Origin: Flavobacterium pokkalii
GTDB taxonomy: Bacteria > Bacteroidota > Bacteroidia > Flavobacteriales > Flavobacteriaceae
Assembly (NCBI RefSeq): GCF_014596575.1
Contig: NZ_NASZ01000004.1
Coordinates: 62,001 to 126,000, forward strand
Reading direction: 5' to 3'
DNA: 64,000 bases
Numbering within the stretch: position 1 is the stretch's first letter; the number at the start of each line of letters is the position of its first letter. The notes under the pieces are model-generated. The model was not told where the DNA came from and did not search any database. It saw only the letters and a list, made by a program, of their open reading frames with translations. Positions 24,387-32,821 of this stretch are shown here, piece by piece. The position numbers and the translations under genes are program-made.

Positions 24387-24573
24387 AACCATAATAAATT
24401 AAGAAAACAATAATACAGCTATCCATAAATGCGCAAGACCCCTTTACTAATCAGCTAACAAACCCATCTGGCATAAACAAATGTTTATTTTATTTTAAAT
24501 GCATAAAATTATTCTGAAAGTATTCTTAAATCTTCTAAAAAATAGTTCGAATTTCATTCTAACTTATTCGCAA

Positions 24574-24614
24574 AACAGCAATCTTAAAAATTAAAGATTG
24601 CTGTTTTTTTTTTA
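24574..24614 (+). terminator. Strong intrinsic terminator on the plus strand in the susC leader region
   Basis: A perfect 12-base-pair stem (24574-24585 with 24594-24605) with an 8-base loop is followed by a run of ten T. No plus-strand gene precedes it, since the upstream gene susC is on the other strand. It therefore either ends an unannotated plus-strand RNA or blocks antisense transcription into the next gene. On the minus strand only four T follow, so it may act weakly there too. Confidence 0.75.
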
Positions 24615-24660
24615 TTTATTGCTAATTTATTTTTATTTATTCTAAATAAACAAATAATTT

Positions 24661-24668
24661 TATATTTG
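24661..24668 (+). promoter_or_regulatory. -7 box of the DUF4198 gene
   Basis: TATATTTG matches TAnnTTTG exactly and lies 30 bases before the ATG at 24699. This placement rules out the upstream TTG at 24666 as a start, because that codon lies inside the promoter box. Confidence 0.55.
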
Positions 24669-24698
24669 CCATTCCAAATTAATTTAAATCACACATTT

Positions 24699-25421
24699 AT
24701 GAAAACAAACTTTTTGAAAAGTATAATTCTTTTTTTGGCACTAACAGTTAGCCCGTCACTACTTGCTCATGCTTTATGGATTGAAACCAAAGCCACAGGG
24801 ACAAAGGGAAAACCTCAGGAGATCTCGGTGTTTTTTGGAGAATTTTCAGAAAACGACATTACTAAAACCGAAAAATGGTTTTCTGATTTAAAAGATTTCA
24901 AATTATTAGTAATTAGTCCATCTAAAAAAGAAATCTCGTTGAAACCAAATGCTTTAGAAAACAAATACCAGGTGTTTTTTACACCTGAAGAAGAAGGTGT
25001 TTACACCGTTGTAATGCAACACACTGTAAAAGATGTTTACGGAACAATGATTCTGGATTACAACTCCAGCGCTACTATTGCAGTAGGCAAAAACTTGGTC
25101 GGAAACGAAGCCGTTTCTAACACGAATAAAATAAGCGTTTTTACTGAAAATGCTGTTGCTTTGTCTAAAAACTCAAAAATAACCTCCATTGCCCTATACA
25201 ACGAAGCCATCGCTAAAGAGCAAAAAATTAAAGTTATTGCGCCAAACGGTTGGGAAAAAGAATTGTGGACAAATGAAAATGGTGAATTTTCATTTACACC
25301 AATCTGGTCTGGAAATTATATGATTGAGTTCACACAAACCGAGAAAAAAAGCGGAGAACACAACGGAAAACCTTTCGATTCCATCTGGAAAATGGCAACA
25401 TACCAAATTACTGTGAAATAA
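24699..25421 (+). CDS. DUF4198-like secreted protein
   Basis: The 240-residue protein begins MKTNFLKSIILFLALTVSPS, a clear signal peptide cleaved near LLAHA. The mature start HALWIET followed by about 200 residues of beta-rich sequence resembles DUF4198, a family of periplasmic proteins often linked with metal uptake systems. PNGWEKELWTNENGEFSF and SGNYMIEF near the C-terminus look like an immunoglobulin-like or transthyretin-like domain. The real start is the ATG at 24699, since a -7 promoter box occupies 24661-24668. The gene has its own promoter and a shared terminator, so it appears monocistronic and not part of the polysaccharide locus. The function is unknown. Confidence 0.7.
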   Translation: MKTNFLKSIILFLALTVSPSLLAHALWIETKATGTKGKPQEISVFFGEFSENDITKTEKWFSDLKDFKLLVISPSKKEISLKPNALENKYQVFFTPEEEGVYTVVMQHTVKDVYGTMILDYNSSATIAVGKNLVGNEAVSNTNKISVFTENAVALSKNSKITSIALYNEAIAKEQKIKVIAPNGWEKELWTNENGEFSFTPIWSGNYMIEFTQTEKKSGEHNGKPFDSIWKMATYQITVK

Positions 25422-25438
25422 TTTTCCCATTTTTACCC

Positions 25439-25477
25439 AAAAAAGGTCTTTAATTTTAACGTTAAAGACCTTTTTTT
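25439..25477. terminator. Bidirectional intrinsic terminator
   Basis: A perfect 15-base-pair stem (25439-25453 with 25462-25476) has an A-run on one side and a T-run on the other. It therefore serves both converging genes, DUF4198 (plus) and DUF3826 (minus). Confidence 0.85.
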
Positions 25478-25506
25478 ATGAATATTGTCAAAAGACAATT
25501 CTTCCT

Positions 25507-26172
25507 TTAGTTCTGCTTTTTAGCTGCTGCAGCTGCTTTTTCAGCTTTTACTTTCTTAACATAATCACTAAACATCTGACGCCAGTTACGACCGTGATTA
25601 TTTAAATATTGCTCCGCCTGTGTTTTATAAATTTCGAAAATTGCCGAAATCTCTTTCATACTTTTATAATCCACCGCCTGTTCACGTGCTTTTTCTAACA
25701 TTTTTTGAATTTCAGCTCTTTCTGTTGCTGTCAAATTAGGCACGATTGCTTCATATCCTTTCATCGTAAAAGCCACCTTTCCGATGGTATATTTATCCAA
25801 AACCAAAGCCACCTGTTCCTCTGATAAATCTTTACGCAATCCATCCATTAAATTTTGATGTACCGTAGAAGGCATGGCCGAATCAGCAATAATTTGTCGG
25901 TGTAAATCAGAAAGCGGTTTTCCGTCTAGTGGATTAATTCCGGCAGGAACCGTCGAAAAAGGATGCGAATTATGCCATTCTTTCACCGTAGCCAAATGAG
26001 TTGACACTACCTGAACCAATCGGCTTTCTTTTTCACTATTATTTAATTCTAAAGAATGAATCCACTCTTTTGCTTTTGCAGCATCTTCATCAGTAACGGT
26101 TTGCGCATTTGCAAACGCACTAAAAGCCATAAAAGCCACTAACAGGGCCACTTTAATTTTTTTTGTTTTCAT
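25507..26172 (-). CDS. DUF3826 family secreted protein
   Basis: The 221-residue protein has a signal peptide (ending FANAQ) and an all-helical, charged sequence. Segments such as HPFSTVPAGINPLDGKPLSDLHRQI and LNNHGRNWRQMF match what I know of DUF3826, a family found in Bacteroidota mainly near polysaccharide utilization genes. The C-terminus is an Ala/Lys-rich tail. Its place close to the polysaccharide locus fits that association, but its own transcription unit is separated by the DUF4198 gene and terminators. No catalytic motif is apparent and the biochemical function is not known to me. Confidence 0.65.
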   Translation of the reverse strand: MKTKKIKVALLVAFMAFSAFANAQTVTDEDAAKAKEWIHSLELNNSEKESRLVQVVSTHLATVKEWHNSHPFSTVPAGINPLDGKPLSDLHRQIIADSAMPSTVHQNLMDGLRKDLSEEQVALVLDKYTIGKVAFTMKGYEAIVPNLTATERAEIQKMLEKAREQAVDYKSMKEISAIFEIYKTQAEQYLNNHGRNWRQMFSDYVKKVKAEKAAAAAKKQN

Positions 26173-26369
26173 ATACTATTAATCTTAGGTTGGCTATCAA
26201 TATTTTGACAGCAAATTTTTATAGGTGTTAAAAATACAATTTTAAATACAATTGCAGAATTGTATCAAAAATGAAGCCTAAAAGAACATATTTAAAAAAA
26301 AAACACAAAATAAAATTTACTAGCTAACAATTTTCTCTTTGCACTTCCCGTTACCTTCAAAAAATCATC

Positions 26370-26870
26370 ATGAAAAAACCACTTTTAATCTGCTTACTGT
26401 TTTTATCCGCTTTTAGTTGGAGTCAAACAGCTGAAAACTATTTTGACCAGGCATTAAAAAAATCGAAAGCCGGAAATCCAAAAGCCGCCATTGCCGATTA
26501 TGACAAAGCCATAAAACTCCGACCTGCTTTTGATAATGCTTATCTGAACAGAAGTATCGAAAAAATTAAACTAAACGACCTTAAAGGCGCACTGGAAGAC
26601 GTTAATAAAACCTTGGAAATACAAGACGACAATATGTATGCTTACACCACCAGAGCCAACATTTATTACAAACTTCAGGATTACAAAGCGGCTCTAAAAG
26701 ACTGCAATGTAACCATAAAATATAATGCCGCTGATTATCTAACGTATAATCTGCGGGGATTGACTAATGTACATCTGAAAGATCCTAAAAGTGCCTGCGA
26801 AGATTTTCAAAAAGCCGCTCAAATGGGAAGTCAGAGTGCCGTTAAAAATCTGAAAAATTTCTGCAAATAA
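26370..26870 (+). CDS. Secreted TPR-repeat protein
   Basis: The 166-residue protein has a signal peptide (MKKPLLICLLFLSAFSWSQ) and then three to four tetratricopeptide repeats covering about residues 20-155, with typical A.ADYDKAI.L.P, AYLNRS and CEDFQKAA.MGS.SA signatures. TPR proteins of this sort mediate protein-protein contacts in the periplasm or outer membrane. The last repeat contains two Cys that could pair. It is a single gene ended by a strong terminator at 26890. No partner can be identified from the neighbours. Confidence 0.8.
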   Translation: MKKPLLICLLFLSAFSWSQTAENYFDQALKKSKAGNPKAAIADYDKAIKLRPAFDNAYLNRSIEKIKLNDLKGALEDVNKTLEIQDDNMYAYTTRANIYYKLQDYKAALKDCNVTIKYNAADYLTYNLRGLTNVHLKDPKSACEDFQKAAQMGSQSAVKNLKNFCK

Positions 26871-26889
26871 AACATAACTTCTAAAACTA

Positions 26890-26923
26890 AAAAAGCTGTT
26901 TCCGATAAGAAACAGCTTTTTTT
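26890..26923. terminator. Bidirectional intrinsic terminator
   Basis: A perfect stem, 26891-26902 with 26909-26920, has a 6-base loop, an A-run before and a T-run after. It ends the TPR gene on the plus strand and the DUF4252 gene on the minus strand. Confidence 0.85.
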
Positions 26924-26939
26924 ATGATTTGAAATTAAC

Positions 26940-27473
26940 TTATTTTTGGGTAAGTTTTTTAAGTTCGGTTCCTCCCGGAATTTGCATTTTATCGGTTAAA
27001 ATTGGAATGTCATTTAAACTAAAAACCCCGGTTAACGACATCAAGACCGAACGGTTAATTCCATTAGCATCGTCATCAATAAACATCACAAACTCTTTGA
27101 GTTGGTTGTTATTTCCGGCGCGTTTCACATCAATAGTAACTTGTTTTCCGTTTTCATTTACTTTTTTCAACTCTTCCAAAGAAGCTGATTTAATGTAACT
27201 ATCGGCAACATCTCTCATTTTTTTAGCCGCCGTACTATTAGTCGTTGAAAAAACTCTTAAATCGTCTAAATTTTGAATTAATTTCAAATATTGTAAGGTC
27301 TCTTTGTCGGAAGCATCCACTTTTACCTTACTCATTAATTCAAACATTTTTTTATTCACTATTACCGAAACAATCTCTTCCTGACCGTCAAATTGGTCAA
27401 AAACCGTCTGACCGTAAAACGAACCAGAAGCAAAGACAATCAACAAAGTAATCAGTATTTTTCTCATTTTCAT
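26940..27473 (-). CDS. DUF4252 domain-containing protein
   Basis: The 177-residue protein has a signal peptide (ending SFYGQ) and one small alpha/beta domain with EEIVSVIVNKKMFELMSKV, LKLIQNLDDLRVFSTTN and LKEFVMFIDDD, the pattern of DUF4252. Such genes often sit beside ECF sigma factor genes in Flavobacteriia, but no sigma factor is visible here. The function is unknown; export to the periplasm or outer membrane is predicted. It ends 17 bases from a shared terminator and has 190 bases of AT-rich upstream sequence without a convincing -7 box. Confidence 0.75.
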   Translation of the reverse strand: MKMRKILITLLIVFASGSFYGQTVFDQFDGQEEIVSVIVNKKMFELMSKVKVDASDKETLQYLKLIQNLDDLRVFSTTNSTAAKKMRDVADSYIKSASLEELKKVNENGKQVTIDVKRAGNNNQLKEFVMFIDDDANGINRSVLMSLTGVFSLNDIPILTDKMQIPGGTELKKLTQK

Positions 27474-27663
27474 GTTTTTATATTAAAATTATTCTCTGTT
27501 TTATTGAAAGTATTACCATTATTGTGCCAAAAAAATTTTATCTACACAGCCGCAAAATAGGTAAATTTACACTCTGATTTTAATTTTCTTTGTTATAAAA
27601 ATCACAAATTATAAAACTAAAGATAGTACTTTTACACTTAAAGCCCTAATCGATATTCGAATT

Positions 27664-29121
27664 ATGAGAAAACAACAGCTTTATTTACTCTGCTTTTTTG
27701 CTGCATTTTTGTCCTTCCAAAGTTGTCAGGATTATGATGATAAATTGCCTGAACCAACCGATTTGGATGTTCAAAAATTTATTTGGAGAGGATTAAACGA
27801 ACTCTATTTATGGCAGACCGATGTTCCTAATTTAGCAGATAACCGATTCAATAATAACTTAGAATATTATGATTTTCTGGAACAATATACTCCCGAAGAT
27901 TTATTTCAAAGTTTATTATACCGTCCTCCTGGATCGGATGATGCAGCACAATATGGTGCTGTAGATCGCGACAGCTGGATTGTGAGCGATTATCTTACTT
28001 TAGAACAACAATTAGACGGTACTTCCAAAAGCAATGGTATTGAATTTGGCCTTAGTGCCCTTCCTAATAATAGCAATCAAATAATTGGATACGTACAGTA
28101 TATCATCCCTAACTCTGACGCCTCAACAAAAGATATAAAAAGAGGTGAAGTCTTTTATGGCATCAATGGAATAAGCTTAACTCAGAATAATTTTCGTAGC
28201 TTATTATTTAGTTCAAACGAAAATTATGTTATGAATTTTGCCGATTTAACTTATGATTCCAATAACAATCCGGTAATTACACCCAATGGAAAAAGCTTTG
28301 ATTTAACCAAAACAACGCTAGCCGAAAATCCGATTTTCCTAAAAAAAGTAATTACAAATGGAACACATAAAATTGGTTATCTAATGTATAATGGATTCTA
28401 TCCCTCTTACGACACTCAACTCAATGATGCTTTTGGCTATTTTAAATCAGAAAACGTTACTGATTTAGTTTTAGATTTAAGATACAATGGAGGAGGCTCT
28501 GTAGCAACTGCAGCCCGCTTGGCCAGTTTAATTACCGGACAATTCACCGGGAAAATTTTTAATGAATTGGCTTATAACGAAAAAAAATCCTTCCTTAACC
28601 GAAAATATACTTTTGTTAGTACTCTAAGCGGAAATCCTTTAAACAGTTTGAATCTTTCTACCGTTTATGTATTAACTACCAGAAGTACAGCATCAGCCAG
28701 CGAACTTATTATTAACGGTCTTGATCCTTATATCAATGTTATTCAAATAGGCGATTATACCTATGGGAAAAATGTAGCTTCGGTTACCCTTTATGACTCT
28801 CCTACTTACACTAAGGCAAATGTAAACCCCAGCCATCGTTATGCCATGCAGCTTATAGTTGCCTACTCTGTAAATGCAGCAGGTTTTGGAGATTATTTTT
28901 ATACGGGTTTAAAACCGGATTACCAACTAACCGAAAGAATAAAAACGCTGGGGGTTTTGGGAGATCCCAGCGAACCTTTATTAAGTACCGCCATTGGAAA
29001 AATTACCGGAACTTCTAAATTCATTGTCCCTGAAAAAACAATCCCTGATTTTAAATATTTAAATGATTCTAAAATACTTAGAGGACAAAACATGATGTAT
29101 TTTAGCACAGAAATACAATAA
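27664..29121 (+). CDS. S41 family C-terminal processing peptidase, lipoprotein
   Basis: The 485-residue protein has a lipoprotein signal ending LSFQSC (Cys21). The PDZ-like region spans about 140-240 and the S41 catalytic domain about 240-410. Signatures visible are LVLDLRYNGGGSV, the nucleophile region TRSTASASELIINGL, and YGKNVAS supplying the general base Lys, matching the Ser/Lys dyad of Ctp/tricorn-core proteases. It is probably a cell-surface or periplasmic lipoprotein protease. The upstream region lacks an obvious promoter match. The amidase gene follows after 54 bases in the same direction, so the two may share a transcript. Confidence 0.85.
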   Translation: MRKQQLYLLCFFAAFLSFQSCQDYDDKLPEPTDLDVQKFIWRGLNELYLWQTDVPNLADNRFNNNLEYYDFLEQYTPEDLFQSLLYRPPGSDDAAQYGAVDRDSWIVSDYLTLEQQLDGTSKSNGIEFGLSALPNNSNQIIGYVQYIIPNSDASTKDIKRGEVFYGINGISLTQNNFRSLLFSSNENYVMNFADLTYDSNNNPVITPNGKSFDLTKTTLAENPIFLKKVITNGTHKIGYLMYNGFYPSYDTQLNDAFGYFKSENVTDLVLDLRYNGGGSVATAARLASLITGQFTGKIFNELAYNEKKSFLNRKYTFVSTLSGNPLNSLNLSTVYVLTTRSTASASELIINGLDPYINVIQIGDYTYGKNVASVTLYDSPTYTKANVNPSHRYAMQLIVAYSVNAAGFGDYFYTGLKPDYQLTERIKTLGVLGDPSEPLLSTAIGKITGTSKFIVPEKTIPDFKYLNDSKILRGQNMMYFSTEIQ

Positions 29122-29175
29122 TTTTATTAAAAAATAGTTTACATTAGTAACAATCAACCATTTAAAACAAACCTT

Positions 29176-29790
29176 ATGAAAAAAATTGTTTATTTGTTAC
29201 TAATTTCACTAGTAATTGTATCCTTTGGATTTGAAAAATCAACAGATTTTGCCCCAAAAAAAATCAACGTAGTCATTGATTTAGGACATGGTGGTACTGA
29301 TTTTGGTGCTACTATTAAAAACATTCATGAAAAAAATATTGTAGAACAGATCGCAAAAAAAATTAAATCTACCAACAAAGATGTTCAACTTTATTTTACC
29401 AGAACTGAAGATCAATTTGTAAGCTTACAGGATAGGGTGAATTTCATCAATGAACTTAAACCGGATTTAGTTTTATCGATACATGTCAATGCCAATAGAG
29501 ATAATCAAAAATCCGGGGCAGAATTCTTTATTGCTACTCAAAATGATTTTTCAAAAAAATCTACAGAAATAGCAAATGAGTTAAGCACGAAACTTTCAGA
29601 AAATAATTTTATCAAAATAAATACACTTAAAACAGCTCCTTTTTTCATACTTAAAAATACCAAAGCTCCTGCATTACTTTTAGAACTGGGATATTTAACC
29701 AATGAAAATGATTTTAAATACTTAACTGACGGTGATTCTCAAGATAAAATTGCTAATTCGATTTCAGAATATCTTTCAAAATTACAATAA
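29176..29790 (+). CDS. N-acetylmuramoyl-L-alanine amidase (Amidase_3)
   Basis: The 204-residue protein has an N-terminal hydrophobic signal and an Amidase_3 domain (about 30-200). The zinc-binding pattern is visible: IDLGHGGTDFG (His), NIHEKNIV (Glu) and LSIHVNAN (His), with the catalytic Glu in LLLELGYLTN. Such enzymes cleave the amide between N-acetylmuramic acid and L-alanine in peptidoglycan during cell separation. There is no LysM or AMIN domain, so it is a minimal version. A perfect 26-base palindromic terminator follows. Confidence 0.87.
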   Translation: MKKIVYLLLISLVIVSFGFEKSTDFAPKKINVVIDLGHGGTDFGATIKNIHEKNIVEQIAKKIKSTNKDVQLYFTRTEDQFVSLQDRVNFINELKPDLVLSIHVNANRDNQKSGAEFFIATQNDFSKKSTEIANELSTKLSENNFIKINTLKTAPFFILKNTKAPALLLELGYLTNENDFKYLTDGDSQDKIANSISEYLSKLQ

Positions 29791-29811
29791 AAACAGAATC
29801 CTATACAAACA

Positions 29812-29837
29812 AAAATGCCGCTATATAGCGGCATTTT
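29812..29837. terminator. Palindromic bidirectional terminator
   Basis: A perfect 26-base palindrome with AAAA at one end and TTTT at the other lies between the converging amidase and btuB-like genes. Confidence 0.8.
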
Positions 29838-29857
29838 CATTTGTAAAAGAAAATCAA

Positions 29858-31771
29858 TTACAAATTGATATTCAACCCTAATTTAAAATTTCTTCCCCGG
29901 GTATTATACCCAATTACTTCATAAAAGTCTTCATTTAAAATATTTGTCGCTGAAGCAAATACTGTCATTCGATTTTTGATTAGCTCGTACTTAGCCGTTG
30001 CATTCAATAATTTATAAGCAGCTGTAACAACCGAAGTTTGTTCGTAAGTCACCGGATCAAACAAAGCATCCGGCTTTTTATCCACAAACTGATAACTTAC
30101 ATTAAAAAAAGTTCGGGTCGTTGGTTGATACTCAACTGCAGCATTTACTTTGTGTTTTGGCACATACAAATTCAAAGCTTTTTCTACCTGAGTAAAAGTA
30201 TAATTTCCTATCAGATTTAATTGTTTAGTTACAGCATAAGTAAACATAGTTTCAACTCCTTTAGCATTATACTTCCCGTCGATATTATCATAAGCAGCTG
30301 AGACAAAAACAATAGAATTATCTTCTTCTCTATAAAATGCCACGGCATTTACATTGATTTTTTTATTCCATAAATCCAATTCAAAACCAGCTTCAACCGT
30401 ACTGTTTTTCTCTGGTTTTAAATCTAAATTCCCATAAAATGAAGCATACAACTGATACAAACTTGGCGTAATATAAGCGGTACTGTAGGAACTCACCAAT
30501 TTCAAAGGAATCTCTGAAAAAGAAAACGATGGATTGATGTTGTACACAAAATTATTCCCGTATTTACTATGAATATTTAACCTTGCTCCGGCATTAACAT
30601 TGAATCCAAAATCCGAATTATAAACCAATGTAGCATAAGGATCTATAATATTGAATTTGGCCAATTCATTTTGAATATCTCCATAAGGCGTTAAATTAAC
30701 CATATCAAAAAACTGAAATTGCGCCCCGCCAATAACAAATAATTCTTCTGAAATTTGGTATTTATTAAATGCATCTGCATTTACATTTCTTGACTTATAA
30801 GTCGATAAACTTTCATAACTATATGAATCTCTGTTCATCCACCCCACGGCAGTATTAACCACTAATTCTCCTTTTTCATATTTATACTTTGGAGAAAAAC
30901 CTACACGAAATTGCTCTGATTTTCCATAATTACTTAAATTATCAATAAAAGAATCGGTATCAAAATCATATTTAAGACGATCGTAATTGGCAAAAAAATC
31001 AAAACTTAATTTTTTTGTTGGTGTAAATCCAAGTTTCACAATACTATTTACTCTGGAAGAATAATCATCTTCAAATTTTTCAGCATCATTAGTCGGTCTG
31101 GCCTGAGACATTCCGCCAACTTCAGAACTGTTTAAAGCTCCAAAATAATTAAACTTTTCTGTTTTTCCATTAAATGAAAATCCCTGATTGTATTCCTGAG
31201 CTGAATAATCTTTTTCCTGAGCTGTGGTTTGCGTACCCACATTCAGATACACATTTCCGGCAATAGCTTTCTTCTCGGCCTTTTTCAAAGTAATATTAAT
31301 CACTCCTGTTGCCGCTCCCGTACCATAAAGTGTACTCGCCGCCCCCTTCATTACCTCTATACTTTCAACCTGTTCCACCGGAATTAAACGTAAATCGTAT
31401 TCTAAATTAATATTAGACGCATCAGTTACCGGAATCCCATCAATTAAAATTAAAGTTTGACGATTGCGTCCTCCACGAATTGAATATTTCAAATCCTTTC
31501 CTGCGCCACTCTGATTTCCGTTAATTTCTACTCCTGCAACAGTACTTAAAACCTGAGCGATGGATTGTCCCGGCCTTTTTTTCAAATCATCTGAAGTGAT
31601 TTTAACAATTACTTTTCCCGATTTTTCTTTTGGCAAAGCAAACTTAGAATCCGAAATAACCACCTCATCTAATTCATTGGTTCCCGACAAAACAACTCCT
31701 TTTTTTTGTGCAAGAGCACAAGTACTTATTAATACGAATAACGCACTAATACGAACGATTTTTTTGTTCAT
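29858..31771 (-). CDS. btuB: BtuB-like TonB-dependent receptor for cobalamin
   Basis: The 637-residue protein has a signal peptide, a TonB-box-like DEVVISDSKF (about 34-43), a plug domain with RGGRNRQTLILIDGIPV and EVMKGAASTLYGTGAATGVINI, and a barrel ending RGRNFKLGLNINL. The plug wording and length resemble BtuB rather than SusC. A cobalamin riboswitch immediately upstream supports corrinoid transport. It would import cobalamin or cobinamide across the outer membrane and hand it to the BtuF-like protein encoded at 37054-38196. The gene is alone behind its promoter; the cob genes upstream form a different unit. Confidence 0.88.
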   Translation of the reverse strand: MNKKIVRISALFVLISTCALAQKKGVVLSGTNELDEVVISDSKFALPKEKSGKVIVKITSDDLKKRPGQSIAQVLSTVAGVEINGNQSGAGKDLKYSIRGGRNRQTLILIDGIPVTDASNINLEYDLRLIPVEQVESIEVMKGAASTLYGTGAATGVINITLKKAEKKAIAGNVYLNVGTQTTAQEKDYSAQEYNQGFSFNGKTEKFNYFGALNSSEVGGMSQARPTNDAEKFEDDYSSRVNSIVKLGFTPTKKLSFDFFANYDRLKYDFDTDSFIDNLSNYGKSEQFRVGFSPKYKYEKGELVVNTAVGWMNRDSYSYESLSTYKSRNVNADAFNKYQISEELFVIGGAQFQFFDMVNLTPYGDIQNELAKFNIIDPYATLVYNSDFGFNVNAGARLNIHSKYGNNFVYNINPSFSFSEIPLKLVSSYSTAYITPSLYQLYASFYGNLDLKPEKNSTVEAGFELDLWNKKINVNAVAFYREEDNSIVFVSAAYDNIDGKYNAKGVETMFTYAVTKQLNLIGNYTFTQVEKALNLYVPKHKVNAAVEYQPTTRTFFNVSYQFVDKKPDALFDPVTYEQTSVVTAAYKLLNATAKYELIKNRMTVFASATNILNEDFYEVIGYNTRGRNFKLGLNINL

Positions 31772-31883
31772 TTTAATAAAACATTTAGTAACAGTACTAC
31801 TGCTACATGACTACTAATTGGGAGAAAAGCATAGAATTACCCATACCCAAACCTTTTTTCCCGAAAGTTTGATACTCGATGTA

Positions 31884-32190
31884 ATAGGCAGGTCTCCTGG
31901 CTTGCGTCTTGTTGTTGACCTTCCCATCCAATTTTTGATTTTAGATTTTTGATTTTAGATATAACCTAAAATCTGAATTCTAAAATCTACAATTAAAACA
32001 GTGGTTTTGTAGATAACAACAAGCTTGATAGCTTACAGTTGCGGGTACAGCTCAAGATTTTTGATTAGTAATCCTTAATTTTTAGATTGCAAAAAAAATT
32101 CTGAAATCTAAAATCGTTAATCAACATTCATCAATCACTTGATTCCCTTTTAATGCTATTTTCCTAATCGAAAAACAGCAACCTCAATAC
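31884..32190 (-). ncRNA. Cobalamin riboswitch in the btuB leader
   Basis: On the minus strand the conserved blocks appear in the right order: AAAAGGGAATCAAGTG (near 32150), the B12 box GAGCTGTACCCGCAACTGTA (near 32045), and GCCAGGAGACCTGCC (near 31890). The element is longer than usual because two peripheral arms carry AT-rich hairpins with the repeated sequence CTAAAATC (for example 31951-31973 and 32077-32114). It should bind adenosylcobalamin or a related corrinoid and repress btuB. The distance from its 3' end to the btuB ATG is about 110 bases. Confidence 0.93.
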
Positions 32191-32195
32191 GGCGG

Positions 32196-32227
32196 CAAAG
32201 ATAAAACTTAATTCAGCTAAAAATCAA
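32196..32227 (-). promoter_or_regulatory. Promoter of the riboswitch-btuB transcript
   Basis: The minus strand shows a TTG -33 element (32225-32227), a 21-base spacer and the -7 box TATCTTTG (32196-32203), a full match to the Bacteroidota consensus. Transcription would start just before the riboswitch. Confidence 0.75.
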
Positions 32228-32299
32228 ATTTATCTATACATTTGATTCCAGCAAAACAAAACACTAAAAACCAACACCTTAACAAAAAACAAGTTAAAA

Positions 32300-32821
32300 T
32301 TAAAGTTCTAATTTTAAGACAGCCCCAAAATCTACTTTATTCATAAAAGCATCTTTTAAAGGCAAATTAGAAATCGCACAAAGAATACTTCTAATCACTC
32401 CGGCATGAGTCACTATCACTATTTTTTCTGCACTATTTGGAATAATTTTTTCCTTCCAAAAATCAGTCACCCGATGATGTAAATCCACAAAAGATTCTCC
32501 GTTAGGAACACTAACATTTACAAAATCATTCATCCAGGGAGTAAAATCAGTTTCCGGAATAGCATCCCATTTTTTCATTTCCCAATCTCCAAAATCCATT
32601 TCCATTAATCGGAAATCAGTCGTAATTGAAGAGGCTAAAAAATCAGCCAATTGAACACAACGCTTTAACGGACTGGAATAAACAATAGCTTCATTAGGAA
32701 TTTGCGTTCTTATAGATTCAAATTGTTCTAAAAAAGGTTCTTTCAAACCCACATCTGACTGACCGTAACAAATGCCTTTTTCACAAATTGTTTCGGTATG
32801 ACGCACTAAATAAATTTCCAT
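32300..32821 (-). CDS. cobC: Alpha-ribazole phosphatase-like histidine phosphatase
   Basis: The 173-residue protein is a histidine phosphatase with the LVRHTET catalytic motif (His8), an acidic loop with FGDWEM, and VTHAGVIR with the second His. In cobalamin synthesis CobC removes the phosphate from alpha-ribazole 5'-phosphate or the lower-ligand phosphate of cobalamin. The assignment rests mainly on position: its start overlaps the end of cobS by 16 bases, which implies translational coupling. It is the last gene of the cob run, and the btuB riboswitch lies beyond it. Confidence 0.83.
   Translation of the reverse strand: MEIYLVRHTETICEKGICYGQSDVGLKEPFLEQFESIRTQIPNEAIVYSSPLKRCVQLADFLASSITTDFRLMEMDFGDWEMKKWDAIPETDFTPWMNDFVNVSVPNGESFVDLHHRVTDFWKEKIIPNSAEKIVIVTHAGVIRSILCAISNLPLKDAFMNKVDFGAVLKLEL

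Noticed and set aside
24666..24698. N-terminal extension of the DUF4198 protein from a TTG codon
   Set aside because: The TTG lies inside a perfect -7 promoter box, and the downstream ATG gives a proper signal peptide.
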